Positions 31,190-40,023 of a DNA stretch of 64,000 nt are shown here, piece by piece. The notes beneath the pieces were generated by a model. It saw only the letters and a program-made list of their open reading frames with translations. It did not search any database and was not told where the DNA came from. The position numbers were made by a program, and so were the translations under genes. The first letter of the stretch is position 1. Every line of letters begins with the position of its first letter. The stretch is from the NCBI GenBank assembly GCA_947472795.1, contig CANJBL010000003.1, positions 124,001-188,000 on the forward strand, in the 5' to 3' direction. Source of the stretch: Fidelibacterota bacterium (GTDB lineage Bacteria; Pseudomonadota; Alphaproteobacteria; Rhodospirillales; Rhodospirillaceae).

Positions 31190-32872
31190 ATGCCGAAGTT
31201 TCCAAAGGCTATGCAAATCGTTCGTACCACGGCGCTTTCCGTGTTTATGGGGGCGGCCGCTCATGCCGCGCACGCGGAAACCACGCTCTATATCAACGGC
31301 AAGATTTACACCGGCGCGGCGGCGGGCTTCGCCCAGGCCATGGCGGTGACGGATGAAAAGATTGCCGCCGTGGGCACAACGGCCGACATCCAGAAGCTCG
31401 CGCAAAACGGCGCGCGCGTGATCGATCTGCACGGCAGCACGGTTATTCCGGGCCTCATCGACTCTCACACACACGCGTTGTTCGGATCCTTGGCGCTCAA
31501 TGGCCTGAACCTCGCCACGCCCGAGAAGACCATCTGGCCCGATGAGAAGCCCGACGAACTGATTGCCGCGTTGCGCACCTTTGCCGCCGCACACCCCACC
31601 GACAAGATTTTATTCGCGCGCACCACCTTCGACGTGGCTCATCCGCCCAGCCACGAGATTTTGGACCGCGCTATTCCGGACCGCCCGCTGGTTGTTCATA
31701 ACGTCAGCGAACATGCGCTGTGGGTGAACGCCAAGATGCTGGCCTTGGCCGGTATCACCAACAAGCCGCTGCCCGATGCGTCGATCGACGCGGGCATCTC
31801 GCGCAACCCCGACGGCAGCCCCACCGGCGTTATTCGCGAAGGCACAATGGAAGTCATCGAGGGGCCCGCGCTCGCCCTGTTGACCAAGGAGCAAAAGCTC
31901 GCGGTGCTGAAGAAAGGCTTTCAGTACCTGAACTCCTTCGGCATCACGATGATCAACAACGCCACGGGCAGCCTCGCCGAGATCGAGCTTTACGGCACCT
32001 TGCGCGACCAGAAGCAGCTGACCCTCAGAACTCGCACCGCCTTCGGCGCGGTGGCGGCACCCCACCATCTGACGCCGCAGTTCCTGAAGGATATTGAAGA
32101 GGCGCGGACACGCTTTCACGACGATTGGGTCTCCTCCAACCTCATCAAGTTTTTCATGGACGGCTCGTCGGCCGCGCCGTGGCCGCCCATCTACACGCCG
32201 GAAGAGTTCAAGACCATTGCCACGGAGCTGAATAAGCGCGGCTTCAAGATCATGACGCATGCGTTGCAGGCGCAATCGGTGACGATGGCACTCAACGTGT
32301 ATGAGCAGATCGAAGCCGAAACCGGCAAACACGATCAGCGCTTTCGCATCGAGCACGGCGACAGACTGACGCCGGCGGACTTCCAGCGTTTCTCCAAGCT
32401 GTCGTTGGTTGCGTCCATGCAGCCGTCCTTCTGCTGCGGCCCAGCGCCCACGGACGGCACAATGTCCTCGCCCTGGCGCTCGCTGCTCGAGAGCGGCGCG
32501 CACCTTGCGTTCAGCAGCGATTGGCCGTGCAGCTGGCCGCCCAGCCCGATGGCCGGCATTCAACAGGCCGTCACGCGCGACGTGTGGGTGGGTCGTGGGT
32601 ACGGCGGCGCGCAAACGGGACGCACGCGAAACGGAGAAGTGAATACGCCGTCCGAGCGTTTGACGGTGACGCAGGCGCTCGATGCCTACACCAAAGGCGG
32701 CGCCTACGCTGCCTTTGTGGACGACAAGCTTGGCACGCTGGAGCCCGGCAAGCTGGCCGACTTCGCCGTGCTCGCGAAAGACATCTTCACCATCCCGGGA
32801 ACGGATATCGGCAGCACGACGGTGAAGATGACCGTGGTCGGCGGAAAGATGGTGTACGGGAGTGCGCCTTAG
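31190..32872 (+). CDS. Secreted amidohydrolase (YtcJ-like)
   Basis: A 560-aa metal-dependent hydrolase with an N-terminal signal peptide (cleavage after AHA near residue 29). The composite beta domain begins TTLYINGKIYTG, then VIPGLIDSHTHALFG gives the HxH metal motif, and HALQAQSVT, RIEHGDRL and FSSDWPCSWPPSP supply the later His and Asp ligands. The C-terminal LGTLEPGKLADFAVL closes the beta sandwich. This is the amidohydrolase-3 (YtcJ) group; the substrate is unknown. GGGGG precedes the ATG; an in-frame ATG seven codons later is an alternative. Confidence 0.9.
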   Translation: MPKFPKAMQIVRTTALSVFMGAAAHAAHAETTLYINGKIYTGAAAGFAQAMAVTDEKIAAVGTTADIQKLAQNGARVIDLHGSTVIPGLIDSHTHALFGSLALNGLNLATPEKTIWPDEKPDELIAALRTFAAAHPTDKILFARTTFDVAHPPSHEILDRAIPDRPLVVHNVSEHALWVNAKMLALAGITNKPLPDASIDAGISRNPDGSPTGVIREGTMEVIEGPALALLTKEQKLAVLKKGFQYLNSFGITMINNATGSLAEIELYGTLRDQKQLTLRTRTAFGAVAAPHHLTPQFLKDIEEARTRFHDDWVSSNLIKFFMDGSSAAPWPPIYTPEEFKTIATELNKRGFKIMTHALQAQSVTMALNVYEQIEAETGKHDQRFRIEHGDRLTPADFQRFSKLSLVASMQPSFCCGPAPTDGTMSSPWRSLLESGAHLAFSSDWPCSWPPSPMAGIQQAVTRDVWVGRGYGGAQTGRTRNGEVNTPSERLTVTQALDAYTKGGAYAAFVDDKLGTLEPGKLADFAVLAKDIFTIPGTDIGSTTVKMTVVGGKMVYGSAP

Positions 32873-33048
32873 CAAAAGGCAAGGCGCTCAGACGGGGCAG
32901 GGTGCATAAAAAACAAAAATCTCTGCAAAAACGGCTCGGGTTTTAACGAAGATTTGGTGCAGAATCATAGAAAGCCCCAAGGCATTAATTTGACTCCTAC
33001 CCGCTATGCGCGTGATATTTAATAGCTACACGCGGGAGGAAAGATGGC

Positions 33049-33405
33049 ATGTCAAAACCGTTGTATGACGCTGGCGGTGCTGTAGTCGGCTTCTTGTTGA
33101 CCGGTGGGCGAATTATAAATCCTGCGGGAGCCAGCATCTATTGGGTCCAACAGAAAACCGGAAATGTTTACGACTACACCGGCAACCATAAAGGATGGTG
33201 GGAAGGAGATCACCTCATCGGAGCGGAGGGCGGTGTTCTTGTTTGGATGCGTGGTGCACGGCTACCGGTATTGGCCTCACTCCCGAGCTTGCCTCCCCTA
33301 GCGCCGCTTCCCAGCCTCGAACCTTTGCGTCCACTTCCCAGTCTTCCACCTCTTAAGCCGCTCAAAGCCATGTCATGGAGCGATGAGCCGTGGGGAGATG
33401 AATAA
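33049..33405 (+). CDS. 4-fold beta flower domain protein
   Basis: A 118-aa protein that resembles the 4-fold beta flower family: short repeats of the form YDAGGAVVGFLLTGGRIINP, GASIYWVQQKTGNVYDYTGNH and GWWEGDHLIGAEGG, followed by a Pro/Leu tail with repeats of LPSL and PLKPL and the typical ending AMSWSDEPW. The function of the family is not established. The start follows GGAGGAAAG, and its stop overlaps the next ATG by one base (TAATG), so the two genes are coupled. GC content and codon use begin to fall here, suggesting acquired DNA. Confidence 0.7.
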   Translation: MSKPLYDAGGAVVGFLLTGGRIINPAGASIYWVQQKTGNVYDYTGNHKGWWEGDHLIGAEGGVLVWMRGARLPVLASLPSLPPLAPLPSLEPLRPLPSLPPLKPLKAMSWSDEPWGDE

Positions 33406-34520
33406 TGAATGTCCAGCGTCTCAAAGAGATAGTCGATCAGCTGCTGCGCATGGAAACAGAGCTTAACATTCAAGGGCATCTATCGAGCCTTAATCAAGTG
33501 CTGTCTGCCTTTGCAAGCGCGCCTCAGGAAGCTTCTCACCAGATTGAGGTCGCAAATCGATTGCACACTCTGACTTCGCAGTTAAATAACTTCGTGAGCC
33601 GATATGACTCACCTCATCTTCAAATGTTGGATGAGATTGGTGCGCTGTATTTCTTTGGTCCGGACATATCATTCCGCATACGTACGAGCATAACAGATAA
33701 TCCAATGACACCGGCCGTGGTGCAGCAGATGGTGCAAAAGCTCTCGCAAGAAAGAGAGCAATACTTGGCGCAACTTAGATCTATTGCGGCAGGATTCGAA
33801 GCCATCGGTATTGAGTCTGACAGCCTTGCTCCCAGCACGGCCGAGATCGGTTTTCAAATACCCCGCGAACTCTTTCACAATGAATTGGAAGGACTCATAG
33901 GAGAATTAAGGGCAATAAAATTTATATTGCGCACTTTTTCAGAACTAGCAATTCACGCGGTAGAACCAATTGCCGTTAAGCAGATATCTACTACGGACCC
34001 GCTGTTTAGCTTCGCGATGAGCCCCGCGACCATCGCGATGATCGGCGGCGCGATCACATGGGCATTGAATACGTGGAAGCAATTAGAAGAAATTCGGAAC
34101 GTCCGAGCGCAAACTCGAAAAATCACAACGATCAAAGTCGAGGACACAGAGAAATTCTTTGACGAACGAATTACGGCGACCGTAAAGGCTGCGATTGACG
34201 AAAAAACCAAGGAGCTCGTAGCGGCGGGTAACGCCAAGGCGGGGCGTAAAGAAGAACTTAGAGTGGCTGTTGAAACTGCGCTCGAGTCGCTCTTTGCACG
34301 TATTGAGCGGGGAATGACGGTCGAGATCAGATTTTTGCCGCCGCCAGTGTTGCAAGCGGCTGATGGCGATCAGCCGGCACAAAAGGAGCCCGCCGAGTTT
34401 GAAGAGCTTCGAAAGATTGTCCCGCAGCTCAGTTTTCCAACGCCGGGTGAGTCGCCCATACTTCAACTTCCCCCACCGCCTGATGGAGAAGCCAAGTCGA
34501 CTAAAAAGGATCAGAAGTAA
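33405..34520 (+). CDS. Unknown 371-aa protein with central hydrophobic segment
   Basis: No family recognised. Residues 1-120 are helical and may be coiled coil; residues 205-225 (SPATIAMIGGAITWALNTW) form one possible membrane helix; residues 230-310 are charged and helical with Lys/Glu repeats; the tail is Pro/Glu/Lys-rich and disordered. GC content is clearly lower than in neighbouring genes and rare codons (ATA, AGA, TTA) are frequent, a sign of recent transfer. It is coupled to the 4-fold beta flower gene, forming a two-gene cassette that ends about 230 bases from the 3' end of tRNA-Ala. The layout would suit an accessory or defence function, but nothing in the sequence proves one. Confidence 0.65.
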   Translation: MNVQRLKEIVDQLLRMETELNIQGHLSSLNQVLSAFASAPQEASHQIEVANRLHTLTSQLNNFVSRYDSPHLQMLDEIGALYFFGPDISFRIRTSITDNPMTPAVVQQMVQKLSQEREQYLAQLRSIAAGFEAIGIESDSLAPSTAEIGFQIPRELFHNELEGLIGELRAIKFILRTFSELAIHAVEPIAVKQISTTDPLFSFAMSPATIAMIGGAITWALNTWKQLEEIRNVRAQTRKITTIKVEDTEKFFDERITATVKAAIDEKTKELVAAGNAKAGRKEELRVAVETALESLFARIERGMTVEIRFLPPPVLQAADGDQPAQKEPAEFEELRKIVPQLSFPTPGESPILQLPPPPDGEAKSTKKDQK

Positions 34521-34708
34521 CTGCCTCGCTCACAAGATGAAGCCAACGCTTCTGCAAGCAAGGCGTTGGTGCAGCGTCGTGCGAGCAAGGCAAACCTTAC
34601 AAGCGTTGCGTATGCAATCGAAGCTAAGTGGAATAATGGAGTTTACAGGAAATCAAGCCGCTGCCCTTTCCAATGCCCTCCAACCCATGACCTTGCCGCT
34701 TTCTCAAA

Positions 34709-34743
34709 CGAAAAAGGGTTTAGCGATTTCTCGCTAAACCCTT
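34709..34743 (-). terminator. Rho-independent terminator of tRNA-Ala
   Basis: A perfect 13-bp inverted repeat, AAGGGTTTAGCGA (34731-34743 on the minus strand) with TCGCTAAACCCTT (34714-34726), closes a 4-base loop and is followed by T residues on the minus strand. It begins 8 bases after the tRNA 3' end. Confidence 0.92.
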
Positions 34744-34750
34744 GTTTCGA

Positions 34751-34826
34751 TGGTGGAGCTGGACGGAATCGAACCGACGACCTCTACAATGCCATCGTAG
34801 CGCTCTCCCAACTGAGCTACAGCCCC
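34751..34826 (-). tRNA. tRNA-Ala (anticodon GGC)
   Basis: A 76-nt gene including an encoded CCA. The acceptor stem GGGGCTG/CAGCTCC contains the G3-U70 pair that marks alanine tRNAs. The D arm is GCTC-AGTTGGGA-GAGC, the anticodon stem CTACG/TGTAG encloses ATGGCAT with anticodon GGC (reads GCC and GCU), and the T arm has GGTTCGATTCC. The 3' end faces the low-GC cassette at 33-34.5 kb, a usual position for integrated DNA, but no duplicated tRNA 3' end (att site) was found on the far side. Confidence 0.97.
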
Positions 34827-34962
34827 GTTCTCGACATCCCGCCGATGTTGGGTCGGCGGTCTTATTTAAGGTGCGGGAAACTAAGGTTTTCCGGCGCATC
34901 CATCAAGCAGAAATCTCACCGTTCAAAAATCTTGGCCCGGAAAAATGTTCCGGCGATGCGAT

Positions 34963-35298
34963 TTACGCCTCATCCTTTTGCACGGGCACATCGACTTCGT
35001 CGTCTTCGCCCAGGTCCGAGGTGTCCTCGATGACGGCTTCATCTTCCTCGTCATCGGCACCTTCGACCTCGACCTCATCTTCGTCGGCCTTCACAGGCGC
35101 TGCCGCAGCCGCTTTGGCCGCCGCTGCCGCCTTCTCACGGTCTTCGGCCGGGCGGCGCGAAGCCTTGAAGATCACCGGCCGCGCATTGGCGGTTCCGCAC
35201 TTGGGGCAGATGCCAGGGGTCTTGTTCAGATCGTAAAACCGCGCCCCGCAGCTATCGCAGGTCAGTTTCATGCCCAGATCGGCTTTTGCCACGTTCAC
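34963..35298 (-). CDS. TIGR02300 family (FYDLN acid domain) protein
   Basis: A 111-aa protein found almost only in alphaproteobacteria. The N-terminus has a zinc ribbon, CDSC at about 14-17 and CPKC at 31-34, with the family signature ARFYDLNKTPGICPKCGT. The C-terminal two thirds are Ala-rich, then strongly acidic (Glu/Asp runs). The function is unknown. It is divergent from aroA, its normal neighbour in the class, which supports the phylogenetic placement. Confidence 0.93.
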   Translation of the reverse strand: MNVAKADLGMKLTCDSCGARFYDLNKTPGICPKCGTANARPVIFKASRRPAEDREKAAAAAKAAAAAPVKADEDEVEVEGADDEEDEAVIEDTSDLGEDDEVDVPVQKDEA

Positions 35299-35583
35299 GC
35301 CTCCGTTAGATCAATTGTCCAGGCCTTTGGTACGTCAAACATCCGACCCGCTCGCAAGTCACGTGCGTCGCCACATTTTGGGCCACGGCTTTAGGGAAGG
35401 AGCCCTTAGATGCGGCCAGAATGCCTGGCAAGGCCGCAGTGATTGTTAAGGGGCTAGGCATTTGCCACTTTATCCAGGCCCTGTCAAAAGTAAAAAGCCC
35501 CAGCGCGGGGTCGCGCCGGATGCTTTATTTGAGCCAGACTTGCATATCCGTTCATGCTATCAGCCCGGCCCAGGTCACATCAC

Positions 35584-36975
35584 ATGTCTCACAGCGCGAT
35601 TTCTCAACCCACTGTCTCCTCTAAAGCCAAGAGCCTCACGGGCCAAGCCTTTGTGCCCGGCGACAAATCCATTTCCCACCGCGCGCTGATCATGGGTGCG
35701 CTGGCCGTGGGTGAAACCACCATCACGGGCCTTTTGACGGGCGAGGATGTGCTGCGCACGGCCACGGTCATGCAGGCCCTGGGCGCCAAAGTCGAGCAAC
35801 GCACAGGCGCCGATGGCAAACCCACGTTTCATGTCTGGGGGCGCGGCATCGGCGGCTTCTCGGAACCGGCCGACGTGCTGGACATGGGCAATTCGGGCAC
35901 CAGCGCCCGCCTGATCGCGGGCCTTTTGTCGGCCTATCCCTTTACCTCGTTCATGACCGGGGATGCCTCTCTGCGGCGCCGGCCCATGGACCGGGTGACC
36001 AAGCCCTTGAGCCAGACGGGAGCCAAGTTTGTGACGCGGGCGGGCGGGCGCTTGCCCATGGCCGTCACGGGCACGCCCATGCCCATGGCGCTCCATTACG
36101 ACAGCCCCATTGCTTCGGCCCAGGTGAAGTCGGCGGTTCTGCTGGCCGGTCTGCATGGCCCTGGCCTCACCACCGTCACCGAACCGGCGGCCAGTCGTGA
36201 CCATACCGAGCGTATGTTCCGTCATTTTGGGGTAGATGTGAGGACTGAAACCGCCTCGGAGGGGGGTAAAAACGGTCCCGGACGGTACAAAGTGACGGTT
36301 TTGGGCCAGCCGGAGCTGTCTGGAAGGGCCATAAATGTGCCCGCAGACCCTTCTTCGGCCGCTTTTCTGGTGGTTTCGGCACTTTTAGTGCCCGGATCGA
36401 AGCTTTTTCTACCTAACGTCGGTATCAATCCGCTGCGCATCGGTCTGTTTGACACGCTGCAGGAGATGGGCGCGGACATTGTCTATAAGAACAAGCGGGA
36501 AGAGGCGGGCGAACCGGTGGCCGACCTTGAAGTGCGCGCCTCCCGGCTAAAGGGGATTTGCGTCCCGGCCGCCCGCGCTCCGTCCATGATCGACGAATAT
36601 CCCATCCTGGCGGTGGCGGCGGCCTGTGCCGACGGCGAAACCCGCATGGAAGGCTTGGCCGAACTCAAAGTGAAGGAAAGCGACCGCTTGGCAGCCATGT
36701 CGCAGGGTCTGCAGGCCTGCGGCGTCTCGGCGGTCGCGGAAGGGGACTCCCTGACCGTGTGCGGCGGCGGCCCTAAAGGAAATGCACCGGTGACCATTCC
36801 GGTGAACCTCGACCACCGCATCGCCATGGCGTTTCTGGTCCTGGGCATGGTGGCCGAACGGCCCATCGCCGTGGACGATGCCTCGGCCATCAACACCAGT
36901 TTTCCTGGTTTCGCAGATATTATGAACGGCCTGGGCGCGACCATCGAAGCCGTCAATCGCAAGGACCTTCCGTGA
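35584..36975 (+). CDS. aroA: EPSP synthase (3-phosphoshikimate 1-carboxyvinyltransferase)
   Basis: The sixth shikimate-pathway enzyme; it joins shikimate 3-phosphate and PEP. The 463-aa protein has PGDKSISHRA at residues 25-34 with the active Lys28, MGNSGTSARL, SAQVKSAVLLAGL, RDHTERM, APSMIDEYPILAVAAA with the catalytic Asp, and KESDRLAAM. Overall it resembles the class II (CP4-like) enzymes, yet GNSGT keeps the glycine that CP4 replaces with alanine. The start at 35584 fits homologues; an in-frame ATG at 35554 is upstream. It overlaps cmk by 4 bases (GTGA) and begins the aroA-cmk-rpsA run. Confidence 0.97.
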   Translation: MSHSAISQPTVSSKAKSLTGQAFVPGDKSISHRALIMGALAVGETTITGLLTGEDVLRTATVMQALGAKVEQRTGADGKPTFHVWGRGIGGFSEPADVLDMGNSGTSARLIAGLLSAYPFTSFMTGDASLRRRPMDRVTKPLSQTGAKFVTRAGGRLPMAVTGTPMPMALHYDSPIASAQVKSAVLLAGLHGPGLTTVTEPAASRDHTERMFRHFGVDVRTETASEGGKNGPGRYKVTVLGQPELSGRAINVPADPSSAAFLVVSALLVPGSKLFLPNVGINPLRIGLFDTLQEMGADIVYKNKREEAGEPVADLEVRASRLKGICVPAARAPSMIDEYPILAVAAACADGETRMEGLAELKVKESDRLAAMSQGLQACGVSAVAEGDSLTVCGGGPKGNAPVTIPVNLDHRIAMAFLVLGMVAERPIAVDDASAINTSFPGFADIMNGLGATIEAVNRKDLP

Positions 36976-37610
36976 TTGTGGCTCTGGATGGGCCTGCGGC
37001 TTCGGGCAAGGGCACGCTTGCCCGGCGCTTGGCGGAAGCCTTCGACCTAGCCTATTTGGACACCGGTTCCCTGTACCGGGCCACAGGGGTGGCAACTTTG
37101 CGGGCCGGGGGGGATCCGGCTCAGGAGTTTGATGCCGTCTCTGCGGCCAAAACCCTTGATCTAACACTGTTTTCCTCTGCTGACCTGCGTACGGAAGAGG
37201 CCGGGGTTGCGGCCTCGCAGGTGGCCTTCATTCCGGGGGTGCGGGCAGCTTTGCTGGATTTTCAGCGCAATTTCGCGAAAAACCCGCCGGACGGTAAAAC
37301 CGGCGCGGTCCTGGACGGGCGGGATATCGGCACGGTGGTCTGCCCCGACGCGGATGTGAAGATTTTCGTCGAGGCCAGCCTGGAAACCCGTGTGGCGCGC
37401 CGGGTTAAAGAGTTGCAGGAAAAGGGCGAAAACATTATAGAAGCGCGCGTCCGTGCCGACATGAAAGCGCGCGATGACCGCGACAAAGATCGCAGTGTCG
37501 CGCCTTTGGTTCCAGCCGGGGATGCCTGGATCTTGGATACCTCGGATCTCGATGCGGACCAGGCCTTTGCGCAAGCCAAGGCCTACATCTTGTCTAAAAC
37601 AAGACGCTGA
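36972..37610 (+). CDS. cmk: Cytidylate kinase
   Basis: Phosphorylates CMP and dCMP to the diphosphates. The 212-aa protein has Walker A DGPAASGKGT at residues 6-15, YLDTGSLYRA (the CMP-binding region), DGRDIGTVVCPDADVKIF and RARRxKE-type helix sequence VARRVKELQ, then the lid RDDRDKDR-like KARDDRDKDRSVAPL. The start is GTG in a 4-base overlap with aroA, so translation is coupled. It precedes rpsA by 117 bases, as is widespread in proteobacteria. Confidence 0.96.
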   Translation: MIVALDGPAASGKGTLARRLAEAFDLAYLDTGSLYRATGVATLRAGGDPAQEFDAVSAAKTLDLTLFSSADLRTEEAGVAASQVAFIPGVRAALLDFQRNFAKNPPDGKTGAVLDGRDIGTVVCPDADVKIFVEASLETRVARRVKELQEKGENIIEARVRADMKARDDRDKDRSVAPLVPAGDAWILDTSDLDADQAFAQAKAYILSKTRR

Positions 37611-37727
37611 TCAAAGCGTCGCCAAGCCTAAAGCGCGGCAAAGCCGGAATGGTCCGGTCCTGCGCTGTTTCCAAAGACCACCGGAACCAACCGGCGGCCT
37701 GGATCAAAAAAACCGAAAGGATGCTCT

Positions 37728-39437
37728 ATGGCTCAGTCCAATTTGGCGGTGAAGGAAAACTTCGCCGACCTCCTCGAAGAAAGCTTCAATTCCAGCCCCA
37801 ACATCGAAGGCAGCGTCATCAAAGGCACGATCGTGCGCGTGGATGACGATTTCGTCCTGATCGATGTCGGTCTCAAGTCCGAAGGGCGCATCGCTCTCAA
37901 AGAATTTTCCCGTACCGGCCGCGAAGCCGAAATGAAGGCCGGCGACAACGTCGATGTGTACGTCGAGCGTTATGAAGACCGTGATGGCCTCATCATCCTG
38001 TCGCGCGACAAGGCGCGCCGCGAAGAAGCCTGGAATGTGCTCGAAGAACTGCACACCAAGCAGAGCCGCGTAGAAGGCATTATTTTTGGTCGGGTCAAAG
38101 GCGGCTTCACGGTTGATCTCAACGGCGCCGTGGCGTTCCTGCCGGGCAGCCAAGTCGATATCCGCCCCGTGCGCGACATCACCCCGCTGATGGGCAGCCC
38201 GCAGCAGTTCCAGATTCTGAAAATGGATCGCGCGCGCGGCAACATCGTTGTCTCGCGTCGTGCTGTGATGGAAGAGACCCGCGCGCACGAGCGTTCCAAG
38301 CTGATGGAAGACCTGAAGGAAGGTCAAGTGCTCGACGGCGTGGTCAAGAACATCACCGATTACGGTGCGTTCGTGGACCTCGGCGGCGTCGATGGTTTGT
38401 TGCACGTCACCGATATCTCGTGGAAGCGTGTCAATCATCCGTCGGAAGCTTTGTCCGTCGGCCAGCAGCTGAAGGTGCAGGTCATCCGCTTCAATCCGGA
38501 AACCCAGCGCATCTCGCTCGGCATGAAGCAGCTTGAAGCCGATCCGTGGGAAGGTGTGGCCGCGAAGTACCCCGTGGGCACCCGGTTCACCGGCCGCGTT
38601 ACCAACATCACTGACTACGGCGCCTTCGTGGAGCTGGAAGCCGGTGTCGAAGGTCTGGTGCACGTTTCGGAAATGAGCTGGACCAAGAAGAACATCCACC
38701 CGGGCAAGATCGTCTCCACTTCGCAGGAAGTGGAAGTGATGGTGCTGGATGTGGATCAGGAAAAGCGCCGCATCTCGCTCGGCCTGAAGCAGTGCCTCGC
38801 CAATCCTTGGATCGCGTTCCAGGAGAAGCATCCGGCGGGCACCGTTGTCGAAGGCGAAGTCAAGAACATCACCGAGTTCGGTTTGTTCATCGGCCTCGAC
38901 GGCGACATCGACGGCATGGTCCACCTCTCGGACATCTCTTACGAAGGCGATGGCGAAGCGGCCCTCAAGGCCTACAACCGCGGCCAGATGGTGAAAGCCA
39001 AAGTGCTGGATGTGGATGTGGAGAAGGAGCGCGTTTCGCTCGGCATCAAGCAGCTGGGTGAAGACCCGTACGCTGCCGCCGCCGGCGACCTCAAGAAAGG
39101 TCAGATCGTCACCTGCGTCGTGAAGGTCGTGACCGAGAACGGCATCGAAGTATCGGTGAATGACTCGCTCTCGGGCTTCATCAAGCGCAACGAGCTGGCC
39201 AAGGATCGTTCCGAACAGCGCCCCGACCGCTTCGCCGTTGGCGAGAAGGTCGATGCCCGGATCATCTCCATCGATTCGAAGCACAAGCTGACGTTGTCCA
39301 TTAAGGCCCGCGAAGTGGAAGAAGAGAAGCAAGCCATGGCTGAGTTCGGGTCCGCCGACTCCGGCGCCTCCCTGGGCGATATTCTGGGTGCGGCGATCAA
39401 AGCCAAGGCCAAAAAGGGCGACGACGACGAGGCCTAA
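37728..39437 (+). CDS. rpsA: 30S ribosomal protein S1
   Basis: S1 binds mRNA leaders and helps initiation. The 569-aa protein carries six S1 domains at roughly residues 28-97, 115-180, 201-269, 286-356, 373-443 and 460-530. Domains 3-6 show the strong form: GVVKNITDYGAFVDLGGVDGLLHVTDISW, GRVTNITDYGAFVEL, GEVKNITEFGLFIGL. Codon use is biased towards the abundant set, as expected for a highly expressed gene. GAAAGGATG lies just before the ATG, and an 11-bp-stem terminator follows. Confidence 0.98.
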   Translation: MAQSNLAVKENFADLLEESFNSSPNIEGSVIKGTIVRVDDDFVLIDVGLKSEGRIALKEFSRTGREAEMKAGDNVDVYVERYEDRDGLIILSRDKARREEAWNVLEELHTKQSRVEGIIFGRVKGGFTVDLNGAVAFLPGSQVDIRPVRDITPLMGSPQQFQILKMDRARGNIVVSRRAVMEETRAHERSKLMEDLKEGQVLDGVVKNITDYGAFVDLGGVDGLLHVTDISWKRVNHPSEALSVGQQLKVQVIRFNPETQRISLGMKQLEADPWEGVAAKYPVGTRFTGRVTNITDYGAFVELEAGVEGLVHVSEMSWTKKNIHPGKIVSTSQEVEVMVLDVDQEKRRISLGLKQCLANPWIAFQEKHPAGTVVEGEVKNITEFGLFIGLDGDIDGMVHLSDISYEGDGEAALKAYNRGQMVKAKVLDVDVEKERVSLGIKQLGEDPYAAAAGDLKKGQIVTCVVKVVTENGIEVSVNDSLSGFIKRNELAKDRSEQRPDRFAVGEKVDARIISIDSKHKLTLSIKAREVEEEKQAMAEFGSADSGASLGDILGAAIKAKAKKGDDDEA

Positions 39438-39471
39438 GCCTCTCTGCGTTCATGATTTAAGGCGTCTTTCA

Positions 39472-39504
39472 TGCCCGCCGGGACCTCCCGGCGGGCATTT
39501 TCTT
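39472..39504 (+). terminator. Rho-independent terminator after rpsA
   Basis: TGCCCGCCGGG (39472-39482) pairs perfectly with CCCGGCGGGCA (39487-39497) around ACCT and is followed by TTTTCTT. Confidence 0.95.
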
Positions 39505-39687
39505 GTGGAAAACCGCGCCTTTCGCCGGGTCAGGCCTGAAAATGTATGTCTTTTGAGTGACTTACCTCAGAGGAGGTCCTTGACTTCGCGGCCCGCTATG
39601 CCCATCCTTTTGGCCGGGGATAGGAATCGCCGGAAAGCCCCACGGTTGAACGACCCGCAGGTTTTACTTCAGGGCTAGGAACGTCAC

Positions 39688-39966
39688 ATGACAAAGTCGG
39701 AGCTGATCGCCCATATCGCCGCGCGCAACCCGCATCTTTATCAGCGCGACGTCGAGCGCATTGTCACATCGATTTTTGAAGAGATCTCCAAGGCCTTAGG
39801 CCGAGGCGACCGCGTCGAGCTGCGCGGCTTCGGCGCCTTCTCGGTAAAACACCGGGACTCCCGCGTCGGTCGCAACCCGCGCACCGGCGCCTCCGTGTCG
39901 GTCTCCGAAAAGGCCGTGCCTTATTTCAAGACGGGCAAACAGCTCCGCGATATGCTGAACGTCTGA
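39688..39966 (+). CDS. ihfB: Integration host factor subunit beta
   Basis: A 92-aa HU/IHF-family DNA-bending protein. The beta arm carries RNPRTG with the Pro that intercalates into [19 protein letters not shown] is the family core, and the C-terminus [12 protein letters not shown] is typical of IHF beta. It partners with IHF alpha encoded elsewhere. It is downstream of rpsA, its usual place, with its own upstream region after the rpsA terminator. IHF assists sigma-54 promoters, relevant to rpoN in this window. Confidence 0.96.
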   Translation: MTKSELIAHIAARNPHLYQRDVERIVTSIFEEISKALGRGDRVELRGFGAFSVKHRDSRVGRNPRTGASVSVSEKAVPYFKTGKQLRDMLNV

Positions 39967-40023
39967 GCGCTGACCTACCGGGTCCGCGCTCCGGCGGTGG
40001 TCACGTAAAGCTCGGGTATTTCC

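Noticed and set aside
33260-33370. Pro/Leu codon repeats, considered as a DNA repeat
   Set aside because: They encode the LPSL/PLKPL tail of the 4-fold beta flower protein, which is a family feature.
35299-35583. Possible regulatory RNA upstream of aroA
   Set aside because: The 285-base divergent spacer contains a small GC-rich hairpin but no recognised riboswitch or T-box; nothing can be supported.
37704-39332. A 542-codon open frame on the minus strand opposite rpsA
   Set aside because: It mirrors the strongly biased codon use of rpsA. The plus-strand protein has six clear S1 domains; the antisense product has none and is His/Asp-rich in the way high-GC shadows are.
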